The position numbers and the translations under genes were made by a program. Below, piece by piece: positions 1 to 8,018 of a stretch of DNA of 64,000 nucleotides. This DNA comes from Candidatus Gastranaerophilales bacterium (GTDB taxonomy: Bacteria; Cyanobacteriota; Vampirovibrionia; Gastranaerophilales; Gastranaerophilaceae). Position 1 is the first letter of the stretch. Each line of letters opens with the position of its first letter. The notes under the pieces were generated by a model that was not told the DNA's origin, searched no databases, and was given only the letters and a program-made list of their open reading frames with translations. The DNA lies in the NCBI GenBank assembly GCA_944323955.1, contig CALUUK010000002.1, positions 176,338 to 240,337 on the forward strand, given 5' to 3'.

Positions 1-1
1 G

Positions 2-73
2 ATTGATGAATGTTTTAATGTTGAAGAGTATTTGAAAAATGTTAATTGCATATATAAAAGATTCGGCATTTGA
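2..73 (+). CDS. possible 3' end of an unidentified CDS
   Basis: An open frame of 23 codons runs in from the left edge and stops with TGA at 71-73; the other two plus-strand frames are closed within this stretch. The C-terminal residues (…NCIYKRFGI) match no family I recognise. In many genomes adk or map precedes infA, but this tail does not let me assign either. In DNA this AT-rich, 23 open codons could also be chance. Confidence 0.25.
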   Translation: MDECFNVEEYLKNVNCIYKRFGI

Positions 74-258
74 TTGTTTTTATAACCTTTAAACATATTA
101 AAACATTAAGAAAAATTTACAATTCGGCGAAAAAATAATAAAATCAGGTTTTTTTAATTATCAAGAAATAATTGAATGTTTTTATAGTTTAAAAAAACAA
201 TCAGTAAATATGTATAAGAAAAAGCCAAAAATTTGTGTGGTGACTAAGAATTTGGTAC

Positions 259-286
259 TTGATTTCAAATCTTGAACATGTACGAT
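259..286 (+). promoter_or_regulatory. candidate sigma-70-type promoter for the infA ribosomal operon
   Basis: TTGATT at 259-264 and TACGAT at 281-286 are separated by 16 bases, about 30 bases upstream of the infA start. The rest of 74-315 is very AT-rich and holds no gene I can support. This is the only decent -35/-10 pair I saw there, but neither hexamer is perfect. Confidence 0.3.
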
Positions 287-315
287 AAATTCATAAGCCG
301 TAAAACGAGGAAGGT

Positions 316-531
316 ATGTCTAAAGACGTAATAGAATTTGAAGGAACGATAATAGAATCACTGCCGAACGCAATGTTTAGAGTAGGACTTGAAAACGGGC
401 ATGAAATACTTGCTCATATATCGGGAAAAATCAGAAAAAATTTCATTAAAATATTACCGGGCGACAAGGTAAAGGTGGAAATGACACCGTATGATTTAAC
501 AAGAGGCCGCATTACATACAGATTAAAATAA
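316..531 (+). CDS. infA: translation initiation factor IF-1
   Basis: This 71-residue protein is a single S1-like OB fold that binds the 30S A site during initiation with IF-2 and IF-3. It shows the typical IF-1 sequence from start to end: [12 protein letters not shown], the [14 protein letters not shown] core and the R-G-R-I-T-Y-R C-terminus. Length and composition are standard for the family. An AGGAAGG-like ribosome binding site sits just before the ATG. It is the first gene of a run that continues with rpmJ, rpsM and rpsK, the usual order in many bacteria including cyanobacteria. Confidence 0.97.
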   Translation: MSKDVIEFEGTIIESLPNAMFRVGLENGHEILAHISGKIRKNFIKILPGDKVKVEMTPYDLTRGRITYRLK

Positions 532-555
532 ATACAAAAAATAAAGGAAACGGAA

Positions 556-669
556 ATGAAAGTTAGAGCTTCAGTAAAACCGCTTTGTGATAAATGCAAA
601 GTAATCAAAAGAAAAGGCAGAGTAGCAATTATTTGTGAAAATCCCAAACACAAACAGAGACAAGGTTAA
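556..669 (+). CDS. rpmJ: 50S ribosomal protein L36
   Basis: A 37-codon gene follows infA by 24 bases, with GGAAA upstream of ATG. The product begins [14 protein letters not shown] and ends KHKQRQG. It carries the zinc-binding set C11, C14, C27 and H32 expected of the Cys-type (C+) L36. Placement between infA and rpsM is the standard location. It is short enough to be missed by simple ORF cut-offs. Confidence 0.95.
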   Translation: MKVRASVKPLCDKCKVIKRKGRVAIICENPKHKQRQG

Positions 670-783
670 TTTTCCGTAGGGCGAAACGAAGTGGAGACCC
701 GAAGCAACAAGAAATCCGGCGGAGTGACGAAATTGCGAAGCAATTTGAGAACGGAGCGAAGGATTTTAATGAAGGAAAATTAA
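667..783. repeat. palindromic intergenic repeat (REP/MITE-like) inside the ribosomal operon
   Basis: The stretch between rpmJ and rpsM is bounded by inverted 9-mers (TAATTTTCC and GGAAAATTA). Inside it has a second nested pair (AAATCC and GGATTT) and a small hairpin AAATTGC-GAA-GCAATTT. It is richer in G and more purine-biased on the plus strand than its surroundings, with recurring GCGAAG/GAGCGA units, and has no start codon with a useful frame. The left arm overlaps the rpmJ stop codon. No transposase is present, so the element, if mobile, would depend on one elsewhere. Confidence 0.55.
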
Positions 784-829
784 AGCAAGTTAAAAATTCA
801 AAAGAAAGATATAAGTAAAAGGAGAAACT

Positions 830-1195
830 ATGGCAAGACTTGCCGGGGTAGATTTACCTCGTAATAAAAGAATGGTAATCGCACTGACCTATATTTTCGG
901 TATAGGCCCTGCTCGCAGCAAAAAAATATTGGCTGCCTGCAATATTTCCGAAGATTTAAGAACGGATGATTTAACGGAAGACCATATCAGAGCATTAAGA
1001 GACGAACTCTCTCACTACACAATTGAAGGTGATTTGAGACGTGAAGAGTCAATTAACATTAAAAGATTGAGCGAAATTAACTCATACAGAGGAATGCGCC
1101 ACAGAAGGAAACTTCCTGCAAGAGGTCAAAGAACAAAGACCAACGCAAGAACAAGACGCGGTAAAAAAACAGGCCCAATCGCTAAGAAGAAATAA
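830..1195 (+). CDS. rpsM: 30S ribosomal protein S13
   Basis: This is a 121-residue protein of the small-subunit head, contacting the P-site tRNA and helix 44/38 bridges. The N-terminus [13 protein letters not shown], the I-F-G-I-G helix-hairpin-helix region and the basic tail with the [23 protein letters not shown] motif (split here as RGMRHRR … [15 protein letters not shown]) are diagnostic. A strong AAAAGGAGAAACT ribosome binding site precedes the ATG. It sits directly after the palindromic repeat and 20 bases before rpsK. Confidence 0.97.
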   Translation: MARLAGVDLPRNKRMVIALTYIFGIGPARSKKILAACNISEDLRTDDLTEDHIRALRDELSHYTIEGDLRREESINIKRLSEINSYRGMRHRRKLPARGQRTKTNARTRRGKKTGPIAKKK

Positions 1196-1215
1196 TTGAA
1201 GGAGTAATATAAACA

Positions 1216-1602
1216 ATGGCTAGACCGGTAAAAACTAAAAAGAAAGAAAAGAAGAATGTATTACAAGGTGTTGTACATATACAGTCAACATTCAACAATA
1301 CAATCGTAACTTCAACAGATACTCAAGGTAATGCTATTGCTTGGGCCTCAGCAGGCGGATGCGGGTTCAAAGGTGCAAGAAAAGGCACACCGTTTGCAGC
1401 TCAATCAGCAGCTGAGAAAGTTGCAAAACTTTCTATAGACCAGGGCATGAAAAAAGTTGAAGTTTATATTAAAGGACCGGGTTCAGGCAGAGAAACAGCT
1501 ATAAGAGCAATTCAGGCTGCCGGACTTGAAATTACCTTAATTAAGGACGTTACACCTATTCCGCACAACGGTTGCCGTCCGCCCAAAAGACGCAGAGTAT
1601 AA
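1216..1602 (+). CDS. rpsK: 30S ribosomal protein S11
   Basis: This is a 128-residue protein of the 30S platform, near the mRNA exit and the anti-Shine-Dalgarno helix. It shows [36 protein letters not shown], the [12 protein letters not shown] motif and the C-terminal [12 protein letters not shown], all classic for S11. GGAG lies upstream. It is co-transcribed with rpsM and rpsD by short spacing. Confidence 0.97.
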   Translation: MARPVKTKKKEKKNVLQGVVHIQSTFNNTIVTSTDTQGNAIAWASAGGCGFKGARKGTPFAAQSAAEKVAKLSIDQGMKKVEVYIKGPGSGRETAIRAIQAAGLEITLIKDVTPIPHNGCRPPKRRRV

Positions 1603-1626
1603 CATAATAACGTAAGGAGTCAAACA

Positions 1627-2229
1627 TTGGCTAAGTATACAGGCCCGTCAAATAAATTATATCGTAACTACGGAGTTACTGATTTATCAAACAGAAAGTT
1701 GGTTTCTTCATTAAGACAAAATGCTTCCGGGCAGCATGGCGCAGCAAGAAAGAAACTTTCCGAATATGCTATTCACTTAAATGAAAAGCAAAAAATTCGT
1801 TTAACATATCTTGTTAATGAAAAACAATTCGTAAGATATTACAACGAAGCAAGCAGAAGAAAAGGTGTTACAGGTACTATTCTTTTGCAATTATTAGAGT
1901 CAAGATTGGATAACATTGTTTTCAGAACAGGTTTTGCAATTTCAAGAAAACAGGCAAGACAAATAGTTAACCACGGTCATGTTCTTGTTAACGGAAAAAG
2001 AGTTGATATTCCGTCATTCTTGGTTAAACCCGGCGATGTTATTACTTTCAGAGCCGGCAGCAGCGATTTCATTAAATCAGTTTTAAATTCAATTGATATG
2101 GCAATTGCTCCTGCATGGATGACTATTGACAAGGATGCTTTAAAAGTTACGTTTGACAGAATCCCCGAAAGAGAAGAAATTGATCCCGAACTTAAAGAGC
2201 ATCTCGTAGTTGAATTTTATTCTAAATAA
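1627..2229 (+). CDS. rpsD: 30S ribosomal protein S4 (TTG start)
   Basis: This is a 200-residue primary 16S rRNA-binding protein that nucleates 30S assembly and often autoregulates its operon. The S4 RNA-binding domain is visible around RLDNIVFRTGFAISRKQARQ and NHGHVLVNGKRVDIPS. The start codon is TTG at 1627, supported by the upstream AAGGAGT and by the canonical first residues MAKYTGP. S4 normally carries an N-terminal zinc or zinc-less knuckle; here the cysteines are absent, as in the C-minus form. The position between rpsK and rpoA matches many bacteria, although most cyanobacteria keep rpsD elsewhere. Confidence 0.96.
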   Translation: MAKYTGPSNKLYRNYGVTDLSNRKLVSSLRQNASGQHGAARKKLSEYAIHLNEKQKIRLTYLVNEKQFVRYYNEASRRKGVTGTILLQLLESRLDNIVFRTGFAISRKQARQIVNHGHVLVNGKRVDIPSFLVKPGDVITFRAGSSDFIKSVLNSIDMAIAPAWMTIDKDALKVTFDRIPEREEIDPELKEHLVVEFYSK

Positions 2230-2245
2230 TTGTAGGAGATTAATA

Positions 2246-3220
2246 ATGGAACTTAAAATTAAATGTATTAATACAACAACAGGTTCTGACGGTTCTCAAT
2301 ACGGTAAATATGTTATCGAACCGTTGGAAAAAGGTTTTGGTACGACAATCGGTAACGCTTTAAGAAGAGTTTTATTATCTTCTCTTGAAGGTGCTGCCGT
2401 TACATCTATCAGAATTGAAGGTATTACTCACGAATATACTTCAATTCCCGGTATTGTTGAAGATGCTATCGATATTATGTTAAATTTAAAAGGTTTAACT
2501 GTAAAAACAGAAGATAAAGATCCTCAACATTTGAGATTGGAAGTCGACAGACCCGGCCCTGTTCTTGCAAGTGATTTGCAATTACCTGCAGGTGTTAAAA
2601 TTGTTAACCCTGATTGGCATATTTGTACAATCTCTGAAGGCGGAAGCATTTCTGCTGACATCGTGATTGAAACAGGCAAAGGCTACAGAGCTGTTGATGT
2701 ACTTAAAGAAAATAAAGGCAATATCCCGATTGACTTACTTCCTATTGATGCGTCATTTATGCCTATCAAAAGAGTAAGCTATAACGTCGAAAATACACGT
2801 GTAGGCGATGTTGTTGACTATGATAAGTTAACTCTTGAAATATGGTCAAACGGAAGCATTGATGTATCAAGTGCTTTAAGTCAGGCGGCTAACTTATTAA
2901 TAGAACATTTTATGCAGATCGCTTCTATAACAGGACAGCCTGCCGTATTAGCAAGTCCGCATATCATTGAAGAAGTTGAAGAAGAAGAACAGGCTCCAAG
3001 CATTTCAATTGAAGATTTGGAATTGTCCGTAAGAGCTTATAATTGCTTAAAGAGAGCAAGCATTAATTCTTTAGCTGAATTATTGAAAAAGTCAGAACAT
3101 GATTTATTGAATATTAAGAATTTCGGTAAGAAATCTTCTGATGAAGTCATAGAAAAATTACATCAGGTGGGTTTAGCGCTTCAACCTAATCCCGAAGGTG
3201 TAGAACTGGAAGAAGTATAA
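2246..3220 (+). CDS. rpoA: DNA-directed RNA polymerase subunit alpha
   Basis: The product is a 324-residue alpha subunit, with an N-terminal dimerisation and assembly domain (about residues 1-230, with GTTIGNALRRVLLSSL). A flexible acidic linker (EEVEEEEQ) follows, then a C-terminal domain from about residue 252 (SIEDLELSVRAYNCLKRA…NIKNFGKKS) that contacts promoter UP elements and activators. The start at 2246 is chosen because TAGGAGAT lies in front of it and MELKIKC is the usual opening; an in-frame ATG 36 bases earlier lies inside rpsD. It shares the operon with rpsD and rplQ. Confidence 0.97.
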   Translation: MELKIKCINTTTGSDGSQYGKYVIEPLEKGFGTTIGNALRRVLLSSLEGAAVTSIRIEGITHEYTSIPGIVEDAIDIMLNLKGLTVKTEDKDPQHLRLEVDRPGPVLASDLQLPAGVKIVNPDWHICTISEGGSISADIVIETGKGYRAVDVLKENKGNIPIDLLPIDASFMPIKRVSYNVENTRVGDVVDYDKLTLEIWSNGSIDVSSALSQAANLLIEHFMQIASITGQPAVLASPHIIEEVEEEEQAPSISIEDLELSVRAYNCLKRASINSLAELLKKSEHDLLNIKNFGKKSSDEVIEKLHQVGLALQPNPEGVELEEV

Positions 3221-3239
3221 TTACAAAGGGACAAATAAA

Positions 3240-3668
3240 ATGAGACACGAAGCAAACAGAAACAGACTGTCCAGACCAAAAGATCAAAGAGATGCATTAT
3301 TGCGTTCTTTGGCTACGGAATTGTTCTTACATGGTGAAATCAAAACAACTATTTCAAAAGCAAAAGCATTAAAACCTTATGCCGAAGAAATAATTACTCT
3401 TGCAAAAAGAGGCGATTTGCATGCAAGAAGACAGGCTGCCAAATTTATATTTGATGTAAAAACATCAAAATATGTTGACCGTGAAACCGGTGAAGTTTTC
3501 GATACTCTGCAGGAAGGTAAAAAATTAATACCTCAAACAGTTTTAAGAAAATTATTCTCTGAAATCGGAAAACAATATGAAACAAGAAACGGCGGATATA
3601 CAAGAATTTATCACTTGCCGCCAAGACGCGGTGACGCTGCCGAAATGGCTTTAATTCAGTTAGTATAA
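3240..3668 (+). CDS. rplQ: 50S ribosomal protein L17
   Basis: This is a 142-residue protein near the peptide exit tunnel. It begins MRHEANRNRLSRPKDQRDALLRSLATEL, the hallmark of L17, and carries the GGYTRIYHLPPRRGDAAEMA C-terminal block. It is a little longer than the approximately 116-residue forms because of extra residues in the middle (YVDRETGEVFDTLQEGKKL). Its stop TAA overlaps the truA ATG by one base, so truA is probably translationally coupled. Confidence 0.96.
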   Translation: MRHEANRNRLSRPKDQRDALLRSLATELFLHGEIKTTISKAKALKPYAEEIITLAKRGDLHARRQAAKFIFDVKTSKYVDRETGEVFDTLQEGKKLIPQTVLRKLFSEIGKQYETRNGGYTRIYHLPPRRGDAAEMALIQLV

Positions 3669-4489
3669 TGCAAAGATACTTACTTGTTTTAGAGTACATC
3701 GGAACAGAATATCAGGGCAGCCAGAAGCAGCCCGAAGAAATGCAAAATTCAACAAAGCCTGTTATAACAGTGCAGGGTGAAGTTGAAAAAGCAATCAGTA
3801 CATTGACAAAAACAAAAATCAAAACAATATTCTCCGGTCGAACCGATGCCGGTGTTCACGCTCAAGGGCAGACGGCTCATTTTGATACAGAGCTTGAACT
3901 GGATCCGAGTAAGTTCGTTAATTCCATGAACGGTCTTCTTCCTAAAACAATCAGCGTCAGGGAATTAAAAAAAGTCGGGAGAACATTCCATGCACAAAAG
4001 AGTGCTAAAGCAAGGCATTACAGATATGTTATTGCAAACAGAACTCAACGCAGTGCATGGGATGCACATTGTTTGCTGGTGAGATTCCCTTTGGATATTG
4101 ACAGGATGAATAAAGCTCTTTCATATCTTAAAGGTGAGCATGATTTTACTTCTTTTAAGAAAGTAAGAACGACTAATCCCGCCAGAGTATGCAATATGTA
4201 TGAAGCAAAAGCAACGAGAGGCTGCAGAGATTCTGTTACCGGCAGTTTTTGTGAAGCTCCCGACGGTGATTTTGTTTATATAGATTTTATTGCTGACAGA
4301 TTTTTGTACAACATGATCAGATTGATCGTCGGAACTCTCCTTGAAATCGAAGGTAAATCTTTAGCCCCCGAAACACTTAAAGATATCTTGGATGCAAAGG
4401 ATATAACAAAAGCAGGTTCGACCATAAGCCCCGAGGGGCTGACATTAGTAGAAGTAATATACAATAATATAAACGGAGAAAGCAAATGA
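3668..4489 (+). CDS. truA: tRNA pseudouridine(38-40) synthase
   Basis: This 273-residue TruA-family enzyme isomerises uridines 38-40 in the anticodon arm of tRNAs. The catalytic Asp is D60 in [14 protein letters not shown]. Other family blocks are HDFTSFKK and the C-terminal [19 protein letters not shown] short insert rich in Cys and charged residues near position 175-190 ([15 protein letters not shown]) is slightly longer than usual. The gene overlaps rplQ by one base and rplM by four (ATGA), a tight coupling seen also in cyanobacteria. Confidence 0.95.
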   Translation: MQRYLLVLEYIGTEYQGSQKQPEEMQNSTKPVITVQGEVEKAISTLTKTKIKTIFSGRTDAGVHAQGQTAHFDTELELDPSKFVNSMNGLLPKTISVRELKKVGRTFHAQKSAKARHYRYVIANRTQRSAWDAHCLLVRFPLDIDRMNKALSYLKGEHDFTSFKKVRTTNPARVCNMYEAKATRGCRDSVTGSFCEAPDGDFVYIDFIADRFLYNMIRLIVGTLLEIEGKSLAPETLKDILDAKDITKAGSTISPEGLTLVEVIYNNINGESK

Positions 4490-4926
4490 AAACATATTCA
4501 GCTAAACCTCTGGAAGTTGAAAGAAAGTGGTATCTAATCGATGCTGAAGGTCAAACTTTAGGCAGACTTGCAGTGTTGACAGCTAACATTTTAAGAGGTA
4601 AAAACAAACCACAATATACTCCTAACGTTGATACAGGTGATTTCGTTATCATTGTGAACGCTGCAAAAATCAAAGTTACGGGTAAAAAAGAAACGGATAA
4701 AATTTATTATCATCATACCGGATATCCGGGCGGTTTAAAATCAGCATCATTTAAAGAATTAATGGAAAAAAATCCTACTTTGGCTTTGGAAAAAGCTGTT
4801 AAGGGTATGCTTCCTCATAATACTTTAGGTCATGAACAATTTTTGAAATTAAAGATATATGCAGGCAATGAACATCCGCATGCGGCACAAAAACCTGTTG
4901 TATATACGGAAGGGAAGGCTGAATAA
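4486..4926 (+). CDS. rplM: 50S ribosomal protein L13
   Basis: This is a 146-residue early-assembly protein of the large subunit. [16 protein letters not shown], the [10 protein letters not shown] motif and [27 protein letters not shown] identify it. It starts inside the end of truA (ATGA overlap) and ends in a one-base overlap with rpsI, consistent with the universal rplM-rpsI pairing. Confidence 0.97.
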   Translation: MKTYSAKPLEVERKWYLIDAEGQTLGRLAVLTANILRGKNKPQYTPNVDTGDFVIIVNAAKIKVTGKKETDKIYYHHTGYPGGLKSASFKELMEKNPTLALEKAVKGMLPHNTLGHEQFLKLKIYAGNEHPHAAQKPVVYTEGKAE

Positions 4927-5321
4927 TGGCAGATAAAGAAATAATGGCTACAGGCAGAAGAAAAACCGCCATTGCAGTTGTAAAACTTGTAAAAGGCAAA
5001 GGCAGAGTTTTCGTTAACGGTAAAACATTCGGTGAATATTTTGGCAACAGAGCTGCTCTGGAAATGATGGTATATCGTCCTTTAGCTTTGACGGATAATC
5101 AGGAAAATTATGATGTAAGAGTAAAGACGGTCGGCGGCGGCGTATCTGCTCAGGCAGGTGCAATAAGACATGGTATTGCAAGAGCTTTGCTAAAAATGAA
5201 CGAAGAATATAAAACGGTTCTTAAATCAGAAGGCTTATTAACCCGTGATGCCCGCGTTAAAGAACGTAAAAAATACGGACGCAAAAGAGCAAGAAAAAGA
5301 TTCCAGTTCTCAAAACGTTAA
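4926..5321 (+). CDS. rpsI: 30S ribosomal protein S9
   Basis: This is a 131-residue protein whose C-terminal tail reaches the P-site tRNA anticodon. It has ATGRRKTAIAVVKLVKGKG, GGVSAQAGAIRHGIARAL and the invariant ending RFQFSKR. Start overlaps the rplM stop (TAATG). A strong intrinsic terminator follows immediately, making this the end of the ribosomal operon; rpmE, which follows in many cyanobacteria, is not here. Confidence 0.97.
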   Translation: MADKEIMATGRRKTAIAVVKLVKGKGRVFVNGKTFGEYFGNRAALEMMVYRPLALTDNQENYDVRVKTVGGGVSAQAGAIRHGIARALLKMNEEYKTVLKSEGLLTRDARVKERKKYGRKRARKRFQFSKR

Positions 5322-5337
5322 TATTTCAAACATATTT

Positions 5338-5365
5338 AAAAAAGCTCCCATCCGGGAGCTTTTTT
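5338..5365. terminator. bidirectional intrinsic terminator
   Basis: The stem AAAAAAGCTCCC / GGGAGCTTTTTT closes on an ATCC loop. T runs occur on both strands, so the hairpin can end both rpsI and the convergent gene at 5373-5810. Confidence 0.9.
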
Positions 5366-5372
5366 ATTGTGC

Positions 5373-5810
5373 TTATTTTGTAAATATTTTTCTTATTCCG
5401 GGCGGGAACATGCCTTTAATTGTATCTTTTACTTTTTGTGTGTTATTTCTGACATCTTCAATCTTGCCGCCGGATGTTTCAATGAAATCAACTTTTCCGT
5501 CCGCATTATCATCATATTCAATAGTCACTTCCCCTTCACTGTTGTAGTTATATGTTTCAATTGAATCAATTATACCGTTAAGATTAGTATCTCTCATTTT
5601 TCTGTAGAGTCTGCCATTATGGTCATATTCAAAAAAGATTTTTGTATCTGCTTCACCATCGTAGTCAAAGTCCAGTACAATCTCTGAAATCTGTCCGTTT
5701 TCATTGGTTGCATATTCCATAATATTATCTAATTTGCCGTCATAATTTTCATCAAATACCAGAGCTTTAATTTGATCTATTTGTTCTTCATTAAAATCGT
5801 TTGTTGTCAT
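5373..5810 (-). CDS. acidic DxDxDG-repeat protein of unknown function
   Basis: This 145-residue acidic protein is built of about four repeats with a Ca2+-loop-like core: DENYDGKLD, DFDYDGEAD, DTNLNGIID and DDNADGKVD, spaced some 25-30 residues apart and each followed by an aromatic/hydrophobic strand. This resembles EF-hand-like or dockerin/TSP3-type calcium loops, but the intervening helices of true EF-hands are not obvious. There is no signal peptide or membrane segment. A good AAAAGGAG ribosome binding site lies before the ATG. It stands alone, convergent to rpsI. A calcium- or metal-binding role is inference only. Confidence 0.75.
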   Translation of the reverse strand: MTTNDFNEEQIDQIKALVFDENYDGKLDNIMEYATNENGQISEIVLDFDYDGEADTKIFFEYDHNGRLYRKMRDTNLNGIIDSIETYNYNSEGEVTIEYDDNADGKVDFIETSGGKIEDVRNNTQKVKDTIKGMFPPGIRKIFTK

Positions 5811-5881
5811 ATCGATCTCCTTTTCTTTATATCATTGATTATACGGAATTTTAGAATATTTGTATATAGTCAATATAAAGT

Positions 5882-5917
5882 AAAAAAAGAGCTTTTATAA
5901 TACATAAAAGCTCTTTT
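5882..5917 (-). terminator. intrinsic terminator after the flotillin gene
   Basis: On the minus strand AAAAGAGCTTTTAT pairs with ATAAAAGCTCTTTT and is followed by more T residues. It lies about 25 bases beyond the flotillin stop codon. Confidence 0.85.
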
Positions 5918-5940
5918 CGGAAGATATGTTATAAATAAAT

Positions 5941-7371
5941 TTACTTATCTTCTTTGGTTTTTACAGGGTCAGATACAACATCTTCGTTAGCTGCGACTTT
6001 ACCTAATATTTGAGGCAATTCTACGCCGGCTTGTCCTGCAAGGTCATGCATTGCCGGAAGTGATTTAATAAGATCACGCATAAAGTTTGCTGTCGTTGAT
6101 CCTTTTTCGCTTCCTGCACCGCCGTCCCATACGGTAATTTTATCAAATTTAATATTCTTAATGGCTTCAACCTGATGTGCAACAATATTTTCGATTTTTT
6201 CAATCATCAAGAAACTTGTAGCGATTTCGGGTTTGTTATTGCTTATTTTCACAAGCTCTTCATAACCCTGCGCTTTAGCTTCAAGAACAGCCCTGATACC
6301 TTCAGCTTCTGCAAAATATTTTGCTTTTATGGCATCTGCTTCACCGAGAGCTATTCTTCTTTGTCTTTCAGCTTCTGCATCGGCTTCAACCTGAATTTTT
6401 AATTTTTCTACTTCTTGTCTTGCCAGCTCATCTCTTTTTAACTTAGCTTCTACCTGTTCTTTTTGAGCGATTAAAACATCTCTTTGTGCGTTTGCTTTAG
6501 CAACTTCACCGAGTTTTAAAGCATTTGCCTCTTTTACCGCAAGGGTTGCATTATAATCCGCAATATTGGCTTTTGCTATATTTTCACCTTCAACGGCTTG
6601 AGCTTCAAGGTTTGCTGTTTGAATACGCTGTTCTTTTTCGGCATTGGTTCTTCCGATTTCTGTTTGAGCTGATTGTTCCGCTACTTGAACTTCTTTTTCT
6701 TTATTTGCTTCAGCTTCACCGACGGCACCGAGTTTTTCTTGTTGTGCAACTTCAACTTTTGCTTTGTTTATGGCTTCAGCTGCCATTTTTTTACCTATGG
6801 CATCAATATAACCCGATTCATCGGTAATATCTTTAATATTTACGTTAATGATTTCAAGTCCGATTTTATTAAGCTCTGTATTAACATTTATATTTATTTG
6901 TTCGAGAAATTTTTCTCTGTCCTGGTTAATTTCTTCGATTGTTAATGTAGCAATAGCAAGACGTAATTGACCTAAAATTATATCGCTTGCCTGTGCAATA
7001 ATATCATTTTTGCTTAATCCCAGAAGACGTTCCGCCGCATTTATCATAATTTTTTCATTGGTGGAAATGGCAAACGTAAATGTTGATGGAACTGCTACAC
7101 GGATATTTCCTTTTGACAGAGCGCCTTTTAAATCAATGTCCGTAGCTAACGGTTCAAGTGATAATATGCCGTAGTCCTGAATTAACGGTATAATAAATGT
7201 TCCGCCGCCGTGAACACATTTTGCAGTCGAATTACCTCCTGTTTTACCGTATACAACGATAATTTTGTTTGAAGGGCATCTTTTATATTGGTTTGCAATG
7301 AAAATAATTGCAGCCAGAAGTATAAGTGCCGGAATACCTAAAAATACCATAAATGAGGGGTCTAAATACAT
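5941..7371 (-). CDS. flotillin-like SPFH/band-7 membrane scaffold protein
   Basis: This 476-residue flotillin-family protein has one N-terminal membrane segment (about residues 8-28), then an SPFH/PHB domain (about 30-200, with KGNIRVAVPSTFTFAI and EKFLEQININVNTELNKIGL). A long Ala/Glu/Lys coiled coil (about 200-400, many EAEA/AEAE units) and a hydrophobic C-terminal region complete it. Flotillins oligomerise at the inner membrane and organise membrane domains or fluidity. AAGGAGT precedes the ATG. The NfeD-like gene lies 10 bases upstream, the standard flotillin partner. Long plus-strand ORFs over this gene are shadows caused by the Ala/Glu repeats. Confidence 0.92.
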   Translation of the reverse strand: MYLDPSFMVFLGIPALILLAAIIFIANQYKRCPSNKIIVVYGKTGGNSTAKCVHGGGTFIIPLIQDYGILSLEPLATDIDLKGALSKGNIRVAVPSTFTFAISTNEKIMINAAERLLGLSKNDIIAQASDIILGQLRLAIATLTIEEINQDREKFLEQININVNTELNKIGLEIINVNIKDITDESGYIDAIGKKMAAEAINKAKVEVAQQEKLGAVGEAEANKEKEVQVAEQSAQTEIGRTNAEKEQRIQTANLEAQAVEGENIAKANIADYNATLAVKEANALKLGEVAKANAQRDVLIAQKEQVEAKLKRDELARQEVEKLKIQVEADAEAERQRRIALGEADAIKAKYFAEAEGIRAVLEAKAQGYEELVKISNNKPEIATSFLMIEKIENIVAHQVEAIKNIKFDKITVWDGGAGSEKGSTTANFMRDLIKSLPAMHDLAGQAGVELPQILGKVAANEDVVSDPVKTKEDK

Positions 7372-7381
7372 TGTTTACTCC

Positions 7382-7933
7382 TTATATCTTTTTAACTATA
7401 TATATTTTATTGTTTTCTATTTTTTCAACTTTAATTTGAACAAAAGAATTAATTTGTTCATCCGAAAGGTTTATTGCTTCAAGGATTGACAGTTTATTAT
7501 TAAATTCAATTTCTATCCGGCCTTCACCTTTGGGAGGAAAAGATGTGTATGTTCTGCCTTGTTTATTTACAAGTTCATTTATATCTTTTTTTATTGTTTT
7601 ATTTAATTTCTTAATGCTGTACATAAGGTATGCGGAAGCATACATAAATAATAAACCTATAATGATTGCTGCAAGAAGGGCAATAGGTTTTGTTGTGTTA
7701 AATTGTTCAAGTGCCATAAGCCCTGTCCAGCCAAAACCCATAAAAAATGCAAGCATGGACTGTAAGGAAAAGAAAGTGAAAGAAGTATCGGTTTCCGTTA
7801 TTGTATCAAAATCCGCATTAACTTCAGCATCTCCGCCAGTGCTCATAAATATTATAAGTTTTAATATATACAGAATTGTTGAAAAAATACTTACGGCAAT
7901 AAATACATTTTGCAATGTTATAATTTCATTCAT
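7382..7933 (-). CDS. NfeD-like membrane protein, flotillin partner
   Basis: This 183-residue protein has about three membrane segments (about residues 7-30, 53-75 and 83-107). A soluble C-terminal domain (about 120-183) follows, with an OB-fold-like pattern GRTYTSF…GEGRIEIEFNN…FVQIKVEKIENNKIYIVKK, as in NfeD/YuaF/YqiJ proteins. Start 7933 is preferred over an ATG 21 bases upstream because TTGGAGG sits seven bases before it. The gene precedes the flotillin by 10 bases, so the pair is presumably one operon ending at the 5882-5917 terminator. Confidence 0.82.
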   Translation of the reverse strand: MNEIITLQNVFIAVSIFSTILYILKLIIFMSTGGDAEVNADFDTITETDTSFTFFSLQSMLAFFMGFGWTGLMALEQFNTTKPIALLAAIIIGLLFMYASAYLMYSIKKLNKTIKKDINELVNKQGRTYTSFPPKGEGRIEIEFNNKLSILEAINLSDEQINSFVQIKVEKIENNKIYIVKKI

Positions 7934-8018
7934 ATTCCAACCTCCAAGAAACAAGTATATATTGTTTCAATTTTTTTACATCCATCGTTTAAATTATTCT
8001 TGAAATAATGAATAAAAA

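Noticed and set aside
6525..6945. Long plus-strand ORFs opposite the flotillin coiled coil
   Set aside because: They mirror the Ala/Glu-rich repeat codons of flotillin, have no ribosome binding site and give Leu/Phe-rich nonsense.
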